A stretch of 64,000 bases of DNA from Priestia iocasae (GCF_016909075.1 NZ_JAFBFC010000002.1:124001-188000), one strand, 5' to 3'; shown: positions 17,220 to 25,858, counted from the stretch's first letter. Notes: a model not told the origin generated them from the sequence alone. Made by a program: numbers and translations.

Positions 17220-17249
17220 ATTCTATGGTAATTTTTATCTACCAGTCAA
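17220..17249 (-). promoter_or_regulatory. Sigma-A-type promoter of the dynamin operon with overlapping palindrome
   Basis: On the minus strand TTGACT (17244-17249), an 18-base spacer and TAGAAT (17220-17225) form a good vegetative promoter about 200 bp upstream of the first gene. The spacer is framed by TGGTA-N9-TACCA (17226-17244), a candidate operator. Confidence 0.5.
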
Positions 17250-17323
17250 TACCATTGTATAAGAATGGAAAAACGATAAAAGGAACGTAATTGTCAAAAT
17301 AAGCAAGAAAAAGAATACATACC

Positions 17324-17366
17324 AAAAAACGCTCTCACCCTTTTTAAAGGTACGAGAGCGTTTTTT
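17324..17366. terminator. Orphan bidirectional terminator between divergent operons
   Basis: The arms AAAAAACGCTCTC and GAGAGCGTTTTTT extend into an inner ACC-CTTT/AAAGGT stem. It is strong in both directions, yet both neighbouring operons point away from it. Confidence 0.8.
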
Positions 17367-17415
17367 ACGCTTTAACAAACCTTCCTCCACCCCAAACAAA
17401 TCCCCCTTCGTCGCT

Positions 17416-17446
17416 TACATGTTTTCTCGCTTTTCGGACACACTAA
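17416..17446 (+). promoter_or_regulatory. Possible sigma-G promoter of the germination operon
   Basis: TTACATG, 17 bases, then CACACTA (consensus CATACTA) lie about 30 bp before the gerA-family start. This suits the forespore expression known for ger operons. The match is moderate. Confidence 0.35.
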
Positions 17447-17476
17447 ATGCACCAAATGAACAAAAGGTGAGAAGTT

Positions 17477-18961
17477 ATGAAGTCGAATGAAAAGCTAGAA
17501 GAGCGTGTCGGTCATCTCCTTCGTGAGCTAGGAAACGGTGCAGATGTGAAATCACGTTATTTTCGATTGTCGGATCAAGAGAAAGCAGCATGTATGATTT
17601 ATATCGAAGGCATTGTGGATACGGCTTCGATTCAAGACCATATTGTGGATCCTCTGTTAAATAAGCACATTAAATTCGATCACGCATTTATTGATCAGTT
17701 AATTGAACGCGTGGTTGAAACAGCTCTTGTGGAAAAGATAACGGATAAGCAAGCACCAGGTAAGCTGTTAGAAGGCTTTGCCCTTATTGTCGTTGACCAA
17801 GAAGAGATCATCATTGCAGCGGACACCGTCAAGTGGCAAGAGCGTTCGCTTTCGAGTCCAAAGGGACAGCGTGCATTACAAGGCCCTGACCTTGGATTTA
17901 CCGAAAGCCGTGGTGGCAACGTGGCCTTGGTGAGGAAATGGGTAAAAAATGCGGACTTGCGCCATGAGTTAACAACGTACGGAGACTTAACGAATACGAC
18001 TGTTTCTCTTTTATACATAGAAGGCATTGTGGAACCAGACATTTTAAACGAAATCAAAGCCAAACTAGCAAGCGTTGCGCTTGATTCGGTTTTAGATTCA
18101 AACTATATCGCAGAATCAATCACAAAAGAAGCACAATCGATTTTTCCATTAACGCTTAACTCGGATCGTCCAGATGTGGTAGCGGCTGAAATTTTAGAAG
18201 GAAGAGTGTGCATCATTGTGGACGGCTCTCCTTACGCATTAATCGCTCCTGCGGTGTTGGTTCAGTTCTTTCAGTCAGCTGATGATTATTATCTACCCGC
18301 TCCAGCTTCGCGACTCATTAGGAGAATACGCTTCCTTTTGTTTTGGCTATCTGTGTACATCCCTGGTACCTTTGTTGCGTTTACAACGTTTCATGCGGGT
18401 ATTTTGCCTGTGAATTTACTCGTTGGATTTGTTGCGCAACGAGAAGCCGTTCCGTTTCCTACGTTTTTAGAAGTACTCGTTGTGGACTTTCTCATTCAAG
18501 CGATTCTTGAAGCGTCAAATCGCTTACCTCAAAATGTGTCCGTTACGATTTCTCTATTCGGCGCGATTGTATTTGGGCAGTCGTCTGTTGAAGCACAGCT
18601 TATTCAGCCCATTACATTGGTTGTATTAAGTGTCTCCTTTATTTTATCGAGCATTATCCCCATTGCGACCATGAGCTATGCGACTCGCATTTTAAGAGTG
18701 GCGTTCATCCTCATTGGTGCTTTACTTGGCTTATATGGAATTGCGCTTTTAACGCTGCTTTTATTGGTTCATTTATGTTACTTACGTAGCTTTGGTGTAC
18801 CGTATTTAGCTCCATTCGCGCCGTTTACACTTAAGGATCAACGAGATACTCTTATCCGAAATCCAATTCCGACTATCACACACAAGGAAGTACGTTTTCA
18901 TAAAGAAGAGCCGATGGATTCAGCCAATCAAGTCAATGAAAAAGAGGAGAATGACTCTTGA
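17477..18961 (+). CDS. GerA-family spore germination receptor subunit A
   Basis: This 494-residue subunit has a hydrophilic N-terminal domain of about 260 residues with DFRLSDQEK-like and YIEGIVD(T/E) segments (two repeats: YIEGIVDTASIQDHI and YIEGIVEPDILNEI). A membrane domain with about five helices (290-450) contains PGTFVAFTTFH and the conserved QREAVPFPTFLE. GerA-type A subunits sit in the spore inner membrane and form the ligand-gated channel of the germinant receptor. It is first in an A-C-B operon; its TGA overlaps the TTG of the C gene. The germinant is unknown. Confidence 0.93.
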   Translation: MKSNEKLEERVGHLLRELGNGADVKSRYFRLSDQEKAACMIYIEGIVDTASIQDHIVDPLLNKHIKFDHAFIDQLIERVVETALVEKITDKQAPGKLLEGFALIVVDQEEIIIAADTVKWQERSLSSPKGQRALQGPDLGFTESRGGNVALVRKWVKNADLRHELTTYGDLTNTTVSLLYIEGIVEPDILNEIKAKLASVALDSVLDSNYIAESITKEAQSIFPLTLNSDRPDVVAAEILEGRVCIIVDGSPYALIAPAVLVQFFQSADDYYLPAPASRLIRRIRFLLFWLSVYIPGTFVAFTTFHAGILPVNLLVGFVAQREAVPFPTFLEVLVVDFLIQAILEASNRLPQNVSVTISLFGAIVFGQSSVEAQLIQPITLVVLSVSFILSSIIPIATMSYATRILRVAFILIGALLGLYGIALLTLLLLVHLCYLRSFGVPYLAPFAPFTLKDQRDTLIRNPIPTITHKEVRFHKEEPMDSANQVNEKEENDS

Positions 18962-20139
18962 ATTTGTCTAACTTTCGACTCATTTCATTGATTTTCCTCA
19001 TTGTAGCGGCGACTCTTTTAGGCTACTTTGAGACCAATCGATTCGACTCAATTGTACTCGTATCAGCATTAGGCGTTGAAAAGAAAGAAGAAAAATATGT
19101 GGTATCCATCCAAGTCTTCAACCCTGCCGCTAATCAAAAGCAAGGAACGGATGAAATTGGCGGCTATACGTATGTTCAATCAGGTCGTACCATTCCTGAG
19201 GCGATTGAAAAAATTGATAAAAAACTCTCGAAGAAACTATATCTGAATACGCTGCAAGTCGTCGCATTAGGAGAAAACGTAGTAAAAGAAGAAGGCTTGA
19301 ATCCTTTATGTGATTTTCTCATTCGAAACACAAGCATTCCTGCCAACACTCAATTAGTGGTCACAAAAAAATATGCACCGGATGTGTTTTTACAATTGTT
19401 CACCCCCGATCAAAAGCTTTCGAGCTTGTATGTTACCTCTATGCTGAAACAATATAAGAGCCATTGGGGCGCGTTAGTTCTGACGTCACCGGAACGTGTG
19501 AAGAGTTTACTTGAAGAACATACGTTAGACATTGTCATTCCTTATATTGAAATACGAGGTGAGATTGAAGAAGGACTAACCAAACGTAACATTGAACAAT
19601 TCAAGCCTTCCTCGCTCCTTTCGTTATCAGGCTTGGGAGCGTTTCACAAAGACAAGCTGCACCGCTTTCTTTCTGCATCTGAAAGCGATATCCTCTCGCT
19701 CATTAAAGATGTGAATCAAAAAGTATCAATGACTGTACCCTGTGAAGATTCGAACGGCTTTGTTACGATTGACACGATTCAAACAAGCTCTTCGATTTCA
19801 TCCAAGGTCAAGCCTCTTTCGTTTGCCATTGATATTCACATTGAAGCGAATATTAACAGCATGACTTGTCAAAAAGAGTTATCAGATCCTAAGACCATCA
19901 AGGAATTAGAGAAGACGATTGAAGCAAAAATCACAGAGGACGTTAACAACTATGTCTCGAAAGAGCTTGAATCACCATCTGACGTTATGGGATTAAAAGA
20001 TGTGCTGTATCGTGAGCACCCTCACTATTGGAAAAAAAACAAAGGTACGTTAGAAAACAGCCATGCTGATTGGGATGTAAAAGCCAATGTGAACGTACAA
20101 ATTGTGAAAATTGGTTACACAAACAAAATATCGAGCTAG
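18958..20139 (+). CDS. GerC-family germination receptor subunit lacking the lipobox cysteine
   Basis: This 393-residue protein starts at a TTG overlapping the previous stop (TTGA) after GAGGAGAA. The GerAC-type fold is clear: VLVSALGVEKKEEKYVVSIQ, a middle domain and C-terminal WDVKANVNVQIVKIG. The N-terminal helix ends TLLGYFE, where GerC proteins normally carry L-x-G-C for lipid modification. Here the codon is TAC (Tyr23), one base from TGC. Without Cys the protein cannot be lipidated by Lgt and would be held only by its uncleaved N-terminal helix. The gene is otherwise intact. Confidence 0.9.
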   Translation: MNLSNFRLISLIFLIVAATLLGYFETNRFDSIVLVSALGVEKKEEKYVVSIQVFNPAANQKQGTDEIGGYTYVQSGRTIPEAIEKIDKKLSKKLYLNTLQVVALGENVVKEEGLNPLCDFLIRNTSIPANTQLVVTKKYAPDVFLQLFTPDQKLSSLYVTSMLKQYKSHWGALVLTSPERVKSLLEEHTLDIVIPYIEIRGEIEEGLTKRNIEQFKPSSLLSLSGLGAFHKDKLHRFLSASESDILSLIKDVNQKVSMTVPCEDSNGFVTIDTIQTSSSISSKVKPLSFAIDIHIEANINSMTCQKELSDPKTIKELEKTIEAKITEDVNNYVSKELESPSDVMGLKDVLYREHPHYWKKNKGTLENSHADWDVKANVNVQIVKIGYTNKISS

Positions 20140-20156
20140 TAAGGTGGGATGGATGG

Positions 20157-21266
20157 ATGAAAAAATTGAATGTATCACTCGTTCAGTTGTGTACGCTCAT
20201 GCTGTTGTTTTTAACAGGCAGCACCATTGTGGTAGGATTAAATTTTTCTGCCCAGCAAGATAGCCTACTAGCCATGCTAATCGATCTTGTCATTGGGTTG
20301 ATTGTGTTTTATGGATATATCTTCATTGTTCAAAAAAGCGATTGGAAGGGATTCGCGGATTTATTAAAAATGGCGTTTGGCTCCTTTTTAGCTAAGTGGG
20401 TCGGTGTACTATATAGTCTCTATTTCATCTACCTTGCAGGAAGAGTGACGATTGACTTTGCTTATTTCATTAGCCAAATTCTTCATCAAAATTCTCCAGT
20501 ATGGGTGATTGCGATTTCCTTTTTGTTTGTGGTGGTATATTGTCTCATGCTTGGTTTTGAAGCTGTGGCTAGAAGCTCAGAAGTGATGGTTTTTTTCTTT
20601 TTACTGCTCATCGTGATTCTATGGGGACTTGGTTTTTTTTCAGAAGAATTTGAGCTGAAATATTTAGGGCCTCTTTTTACACAAGGATGGAAGAAGCTTG
20701 GTGACATGATTTTCCCAACCGGCATTACCTTTCCTTATGGAGAGCTCGTTGCGTTCATCGTTCTTCTACCTTCCGTTCGTGATCGGGAAAAAATGAAACA
20801 AGTGGTATGGCTCCCTCTTGTCATCTCTGCTTTTATTATCATTGTGACCATGGAGCTCATTATCGGCATTCTTCATACTCCTTTTGCATCGTTTTATTTC
20901 TTTCCATTTGTTAAAGCAATGGAGCTCGTCTCATACCTTGATTTGATTGAACATCTCGAAATCTTTACGACTCTTCTTTTACTAAGCGGTGGATTTGTGA
21001 AGGTAACCGTCTTTCTTTACGCCGCCCAAGTAACGTTCAATCAGCTTTTTCACATTAAAAGACGCATTTGGCATCCCATTGTATTTGTGGCGGTTATGCT
21101 GTTTTTATCGTTGTTTCGAAGTCAGAACCTTGTTGAGCATCTCTTTGTCGGCTTAAAACAAGTTCCTTACTATCTACATCTTCCGTTTCAGTTTATCATT
21201 CCATTTGTTTTAGGGGTTCTCGTGTTTTGGAAAGCACGAGGGAAGAAGTCTAAAATGCATATGTGA
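20157..21266 (+). CDS. GerB-family germination receptor subunit B
   Basis: This is a 369-residue integral membrane protein with about 10 helices, of the amino acid permease-like spore germination family. Its start is the ATG at 20157 after AAGGTGGG; a longer frame from 20070 overlaps the C gene without support. Conserved segments include SLYFIYLAGRVTIDFAYFI, FPTGITFPYGELVAFIVLLP and a late PFQFIIPF helix. B subunits are thought to take part in germinant binding. It is last in the operon, followed by a long hairpin at 21366-21422. Confidence 0.92.
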   Translation: MKKLNVSLVQLCTLMLLFLTGSTIVVGLNFSAQQDSLLAMLIDLVIGLIVFYGYIFIVQKSDWKGFADLLKMAFGSFLAKWVGVLYSLYFIYLAGRVTIDFAYFISQILHQNSPVWVIAISFLFVVVYCLMLGFEAVARSSEVMVFFFLLLIVILWGLGFFSEEFELKYLGPLFTQGWKKLGDMIFPTGITFPYGELVAFIVLLPSVRDREKMKQVVWLPLVISAFIIIVTMELIIGILHTPFASFYFFPFVKAMELVSYLDLIEHLEIFTTLLLLSGGFVKVTVFLYAAQVTFNQLFHIKRRIWHPIVFVAVMLFLSLFRSQNLVEHLFVGLKQVPYYLHLPFQFIIPFVLGVLVFWKARGKKSKMHM

Positions 21267-21365
21267 GTTAGATGATCCTCTTCTCACTGCGTCATGACTT
21301 TGCTGACTTCTAATTCAACCGTATCTTTTCGTTTCATTTTCTCTTCTCCTAGCTTTTTAATCCAT

Positions 21366-21422
21366 AAAAAATAGGTGTACGTCTTAATCAAGCTAACTAG
21401 TTAAGACGTACACCTATTTTTT
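21366..21422. terminator. 21-bp-arm bidirectional terminator (left end of repeat element copy 1)
   Basis: A perfect stem of AAAAATAGGTGTACGTCTTA and its complement, with a 13-base loop, is followed by TTTTTT. It separates the convergent ger operon and acylation genes and forms one end of the dispersed element. Confidence 0.85.
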
Positions 21423-21567
21423 CTACACTTCCTTCTCGATTTTCATTGAATCAAATGGCCATTTAACAGCAAACGAAGGCGCTTGATTTTCATTCAAAAT
21501 CAAGCATACCCCTCAGTTATTGACTGTAAGAAAAGATGACTGTATATAAGAAGAGGCGTCAGCCTAC
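21366..21567. repeat. Dispersed ~200-bp structured element, copy 1
   Basis: It aligns along its length with 28046-28261. Shared blocks include TCAAATGG-n-n-ATTTAACAGCA, AGGCGCT, a TCAAGCA box, AAGAAAAGAT-n-ACTG and GTCAnCCTA at the right end, plus the left terminal hairpin. Imperfect 9-bp inverted ends (TAGGTGTAC / TAGGCTGAC) suggest a non-autonomous mobile element or MITE. It has no coding capacity. The right end supplies the stop codon of the gene at 21564. Confidence 0.6.
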
Positions 21568-22625
21568 AATTCACTCACCTGAAAATCAATTACTTGCTTA
21601 CGAAGGTTTTCGATTTTCTCTTCATATTCTTCCATAGAACGAATGGGATGTTCCGTTGCGATTCGATCTATAATCTGATTGTTAATGAACTCGTAATAGT
21701 GAACCGCATCTCCCATGTAGTTTTTGATGTTGTGAGTAACCGTTGCATCATCTTGAAAATCGTAAAGTTGTACATTGTCATATTTACTTAGCAATTGAAA
21801 CACTTCTTTTTTAAACGCTAAACGCTCCTCTAAGTAATCAGGGTGCTTTTCATAAAACATCCGATGATTATAGACGGGATAAGGTGCATAGAAAAAGGTA
21901 AACGTTGTATCTCGGTGTTTTTCAAGTAATGGAATAACATTTTCACGAAACGATGTAAGCATGACTTCCCTTCGTTCATTTTCAGGGAGTTCGTCAAGTT
22001 CACCTGTTTCCTCTAACCATTTTGTAATTCGTTCAATGGTCTCAGGTGGGGCAACTTCTCCAAATTTATACAGTGATTCTACGTCACGACTCCGTTCATT
22101 TCTCACCTTATTCGCTTCTAAATTCTTTTGTAGAATATCCACGTTGTAAGAGCTGAATAGATAGCGAATATCATTCACCTTATACTGATCATACATGTAA
22201 GTAGGAAACGGAGTTGATGATTTTAATACCATATCAGGTTCTTCAGCAAACGAATAGAAATTAAGTTCCCAAATAACGTGCCCTACCTTTTTTTGTTCCT
22301 GCAATGCAAACTGAGCAACCATGGCTTGTTCCTTTGCATAAGAAGCGGGAAGCGAACCATTAAAAGACGTCGTATTTAACTTCTCATCCACATAACTTTC
22401 TCTAAAGTTACGCCCCATGGAAGTGGCTGTAATGATTGTTTCATACTCTCTATTTCGCAAAAGGCCAGGCATTTGATACCTAGCATCTGCGATGTATTGA
22501 GAACGATACAGTGTTTGTTCTCGATAATAAAAAAGCGGATCAATGATGTAAAAAATAAGAGACACAAGCGTAACTAATGACAAGCCCGCTCCTAACAAAG
22601 CTGCCAAAAACCGTTTATTAGACAT
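21564..22625 (-). CDS. SGNH-like partner protein of an O-acyltransferase
   Basis: This protein has 353 residues from the ATG at 22625 (GAGGTG at ideal spacing). One N-terminal membrane helix (about 9-30) is followed by an extracytoplasmic domain with ITATSMGRNF, in the position of the GDS nucleophile block of AlgX/DltD-like SGNH proteins, and later FFYAPYPVYNHRM. Such proteins accept acyl groups moved across the membrane by an MBOAT partner and place them on a polysaccharide. Its start lies 11 bp after the MBOAT stop. The acceptor polymer is unknown. Confidence 0.75.
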   Translation of the reverse strand: MSNKRFLAALLGAGLSLVTLVSLIFYIIDPLFYYREQTLYRSQYIADARYQMPGLLRNREYETIITATSMGRNFRESYVDEKLNTTSFNGSLPASYAKEQAMVAQFALQEQKKVGHVIWELNFYSFAEEPDMVLKSSTPFPTYMYDQYKVNDIRYLFSSYNVDILQKNLEANKVRNERSRDVESLYKFGEVAPPETIERITKWLEETGELDELPENERREVMLTSFRENVIPLLEKHRDTTFTFFYAPYPVYNHRMFYEKHPDYLEERLAFKKEVFQLLSKYDNVQLYDFQDDATVTHNIKNYMGDAVHYYEFINNQIIDRIATEHPIRSMEEYEEKIENLRKQVIDFQVSEL

Positions 22626-22635
22626 GGATGACACC

Positions 22636-24078
22636 TCAAAAGTTAAAGTAAATAAACTCGCTTACACGAGTGAAATAAAAGAACGAAATAACTAAAAGAA
22701 GGCTCACAAATACGCCTGCTTTTACGGATGGTGTAAACGCTTTTAACATCGAAATTGAATTTCTCATGACCACAATTACCCCAAGTCCGATTCCCAAGTA
22801 AAGAAGCAACTGAAGGTCAAAGTAATAAGTAGCTTGTTGAAAATTAACCCCAAATGCATCACTCATCACCCGTGCAGCTGCTGGTGGCAAATCAAAAGAA
22901 CGAACATCAAACATCTTATAAATCATCGTATTAGCAACTGTCAAATCAGGAGCGCGAAAGTAGACCCATGCTACATGCACAAACAAAAAAGTCACCGCCC
23001 ACGCAACGACTTTTGGCAAGCGAAACGGCAACTTGCTCCACATGCGATACAAGACACTAGCTACACCATGAAGAGCACCCCACACGACAAACGTCCAACC
23101 GGCTCCATGCCATATACCACTAATAAAGAAAATCAAAAACAAATTCATGTACGTAATGATTGGACCTTTTCGACTTCCTCCAAGCGGAATGTAGAGGTAT
23201 TGCGTGAAAAAACGTCCTAATGTGATGTGCCATCTTCTCCAAAAATCTTGAATAGTCAGAGAACGATACGGCGAGTTAAAGTTTACTGGTAATTTAAAAT
23301 TAAACAGCAGCGCTAAACCGATGGCCATGTCGCAGTAACCGCTAAAGTCAAAATAGAGCTGAAGCGTGTAAGCTAGCGTCGTGACCCAGCTATCGACAAA
23401 GGTTAACGCCTCTAAGTTGCGATATCCATCATTTGCATAAAGAGCAAACGTATCTGCCACCACCACTTTCTTCGCAAGCCCTATTGCAAAAATATACAAT
23501 CCCGACGAAAAATGATGAAGATTGAACAAACGGTTCTTCTTATCATGAAACTGCGGAATTATTTCACTATGATGAACAATCGGTCCAGCAATTAACTGCG
23601 GAAAGAACGTTACAAACAAGGTGTAATCCACAAATGTATAGCCATTTGTTTCTCCGCGATATGTATCAACAATATACGCAATTTGTTGAAACGTGAAGAA
23701 GCTGATGGCTAATGGCAGCGCAAGTTGAAGCAACGGCATGTTCGTTTGAAACAGGCCATTCACATTCTCTATGAAAAAGTCGTAATATTTGTAGTATCCA
23801 AGCAAGAAAAGGTTAAAGGATACCCCAAAAATGAGCATGGTTTTTTTCAAAAGATGACCCTCTTTTTTATTAATAACCCATGCAATTAAATAGTTTACAA
23901 AAATTGAAGCAATCATTAATGGAAGATAGTTAATATTCCAAAAACTATAAAAATAAAGAGAAGCTCCTACTAGAAATAGCTTCGCGATCGACTGATTTTC
24001 TAACCTTACCAAAAGGCGGTAACTAATCAATACAATCGGTAAAAAACAGAGGATAAACACGTAGGAATTAAATAACAA
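22636..24078 (-). CDS. MBOAT-family membrane O-acyltransferase (AlgI/PatA-like)
   Basis: This is a 480-residue polytopic membrane protein. Motifs include VDYTLFVTFFPQLIAGPIVH, QDFWRRWHITLGRFF and GIWHGAGWTFVVWGALHG, whose His is the proposed catalytic residue of MBOAT enzymes. It starts with TTG at 24078 after AGAGGAG. The family transfers acetyl groups from the cytoplasm to extracellular polysaccharides such as alginate-like polymers, wall polymers or exopolysaccharide. It pairs with the SGNH-like protein downstream. Confidence 0.9.
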   Translation of the reverse strand: MLFNSYVFILCFLPIVLISYRLLVRLENQSIAKLFLVGASLYFYSFWNINYLPLMIASIFVNYLIAWVINKKEGHLLKKTMLIFGVSFNLFLLGYYKYYDFFIENVNGLFQTNMPLLQLALPLAISFFTFQQIAYIVDTYRGETNGYTFVDYTLFVTFFPQLIAGPIVHHSEIIPQFHDKKNRLFNLHHFSSGLYIFAIGLAKKVVVADTFALYANDGYRNLEALTFVDSWVTTLAYTLQLYFDFSGYCDMAIGLALLFNFKLPVNFNSPYRSLTIQDFWRRWHITLGRFFTQYLYIPLGGSRKGPIITYMNLFLIFFISGIWHGAGWTFVVWGALHGVASVLYRMWSKLPFRLPKVVAWAVTFLFVHVAWVYFRAPDLTVANTMIYKMFDVRSFDLPPAAARVMSDAFGVNFQQATYYFDLQLLLYLGIGLGVIVVMRNSISMLKAFTPSVKAGVFVSLLLVISFFYFTRVSEFIYFNF

Positions 24079-24387
24079 GCAAAAATCACTCCTCTAGTAT
24101 AGATAGACAACTTTAAAATCTTACCATGAACCCTCCCTACTCACAATCTTTTTTTTATGTCCATCCAATACGTGATTTTGCCTATTAAATCAATGGATTT
24201 TTCATCTTCTGTAATCTCAACATATTGATAAAAGAAGAATATGTACAAAAGAAGCCGCTAGTCACTCTAGCAGCTCTTCTCCGTTCACCCCTCTCCCCAT
24301 CGCTCATATGCTTTCTTTTCATGGATAAGGGCTTACTTCCCTATTTTTTTCTTCTTTTTGAACAAACGCAACGACAAACTCTTCCTA
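24079..24387. other. Intergenic region upstream of the acylation operon
   Basis: It contains the presumed promoter of the MBOAT gene and the terminator of the anti-sigma operon (24247-24280). Nothing else convincing was seen. Confidence 0.5.
24247..24280 (-). terminator. Terminator of the sigma/anti-sigma operon
   Basis: The imperfect stem GAAGCCGCTAG / CTAGCAGCTCTTC ends in TTCTTTTGT on the minus strand. Confidence 0.6.
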
Positions 24388-25362
24388 TTAATATTGACTC
24401 GTTGTCGCTCCTAACGTCGCACCGCGAATCATAGATAAGTCGTTATATGTTTGTAGACTTTCTGGCTTTCCTGTAACCACTACGCCCGTGATGCGAAGGT
24501 CGTTTGGCTCAAGTGGTTTGACACTTCCCTTTGTAAGCGTCGTATAGATTTCTTTCGCTTGATCCTGATAGTTTCCCCCATCTTCTTTTAGCATGTCTAG
24601 CATCATCGTAAACGTTTGTCCTACTGGAGCGTCTGAGCGTTTGTCGTAGCTAAATCCATAAGCACCATCACCAATGATTGTATGAATGTCGTTTGTCACG
24701 TCATTTCCGTTGATCTCATTATGCTCGTTTATTCTCTCTTCACTGAACGTATCGACCCACATCCAGACAAGATCCTCCTTGAAGATTTTTTCTACTTCTT
24801 GGATGGTGTATGGTTTGTCAAACGAAAAGGCCATTTCTACAACATCTTTGTCACTAATGTCAGGCAAGAGCGCTCGGTCGTCATAGATTTTTTTATACGT
24901 GACGCTTGGATGGAAGAACTCGATTGCTCGCTCTCCTTCAAAATAAAGAACGATTCGCTCATCATAAACATGACCAGACCCACCTGGCCCATCGGTTGTT
25001 ATTACTCTGGAGGTACCAAACACCGTAAACACCTTTTCACGTTCTCCCCACGAGATTGGCACACCGCTCACTTTTTTTATCACTTTTGTTTTGGCCGTAG
25101 CTGAAAGAGCAGAATAATTATACGAAGTGCCTTGCTCTTCAACATTGGCTCCTTGAATGGTGTTCCACGCCGAATCCATGCTCGTTTCTTTCTCCATTTT
25201 CTTCAGCATCACAAAATTCCCAACATAATAGAGTCCAAACACCACAACTAAGCTTACAATCAACGAAATCGCAATCATTTTAATCAATGAACGTCGTCTT
25301 GCTTGTTTAATCAAATTTTCAAATTCATCGTCTTTTGGTAAAAAATCATGTTCGTTGCTCAT
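24388..25362 (-). CDS. Anti-sigma factor with sigma-regulator N- and C-terminal domains
   Basis: This protein has 324 residues from the ATG at 25362 (AGGAGG seven bases upstream; the earlier ATG is too close). A cytosolic N-terminal segment (FENLIKQARRRSLIK) precedes one membrane helix (MIAISLIVSLVVVFGLYYVG). A large extracytoplasmic domain then follows. It overlaps the sigma gene by 17 bp, as usual for a membrane-bound anti-sigma factor that releases its sigma on an envelope signal. The signal is unknown. Confidence 0.82.
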   Translation of the reverse strand: MSNEHDFLPKDDEFENLIKQARRRSLIKMIAISLIVSLVVVFGLYYVGNFVMLKKMEKETSMDSAWNTIQGANVEEQGTSYNYSALSATAKTKVIKKVSGVPISWGEREKVFTVFGTSRVITTDGPGGSGHVYDERIVLYFEGERAIEFFHPSVTYKKIYDDRALLPDISDKDVVEMAFSFDKPYTIQEVEKIFKEDLVWMWVDTFSEERINEHNEINGNDVTNDIHTIIGDGAYGFSYDKRSDAPVGQTFTMMLDMLKEDGGNYQDQAKEIYTTLTKGSVKPLEPNDLRITGVVVTGKPESLQTYNDLSMIRGATLGATTSQY

Positions 25363-25858
25363 GCTCATACCTCCTATATTCTTCAATAAACTGCTGTCGT
25401 GCTCGGTACAAACTCGTTTTAATCGATGCTTCCTTCGTGTGATACAGCTGTGCAATTTCAGTAATTTTTAGTTCTGTACTGTACTTCAAAATGAGTAGCT
25501 GTCTGCTTTTTGGACTCAGCTTATTTAACACCTCTTGAATAGCTCGACCCAGCTCACTTTGTAGCACAACTTTCTCTGGGGTTTCTTCCTCAAAAAGCTC
25601 TTGAACATTGAACTTCAATAACAGATTTTTTCGTCTCGACTGTTTTCGCGTCATGTCGTAATAATGGTTAATTGCCACTTTAAATAACCAGCTTTGAATG
25701 TTGCTCGTTTTAATCGAATCCATGTATGTTAAGAACTTATACGCGGTCTCTTGAATAATGTCTTCTGCATCTTCTTTTGAAGCCCCCATTTTCAGTAAAT
25801 ATGAATAAACAAATGCTAAAATCTCATTCAGCTTCTTTCCCATTATGGAATCATTCAT
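25346..25858 (-). CDS. ECF-type RNA polymerase sigma factor
   Basis: This protein has 170 residues from the ATG at 25858, with GGGAGG upstream. Region 2 contains EDAEDIIQETAYKFLTYM and NIQSWLFKVAINHYYD. Region 4 contains LSPKSRQLLILKYSTELKI and the recognition helix TKEASIKTSLYRARQQF. It is co-transcribed with its anti-sigma factor and probably autoregulated. The group within the ECF family was not assigned. Confidence 0.92.
   Translation of the reverse strand: MNDSIMGKKLNEILAFVYSYLLKMGASKEDAEDIIQETAYKFLTYMDSIKTSNIQSWLFKVAINHYYDMTRKQSRRKNLLLKFNVQELFEEETPEKVVLQSELGRAIQEVLNKLSPKSRQLLILKYSTELKITEIAQLYHTKEASIKTSLYRARQQFIEEYRRYEHEQRT

Larger units (their letters stand above)
17015..17476. other. 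Divergent intergenic region between the dynamin and gerA operons
   Basis: It holds the dynamin promoter (17220-17249), an orphan terminator (17324-17366) and a possible sigma-G promoter for the germination operon. A 68-codon open frame at 16953-17159 (-) looks accidental: it overlaps the dynamin gene in another frame and lacks a ribosome binding site. Confidence 0.6.

Noticed and set aside
17695-18063. 122-codon antisense frame within the GerA gene
   Set aside because: It is a mirror of a well-supported coding region and has no site or family resemblance.
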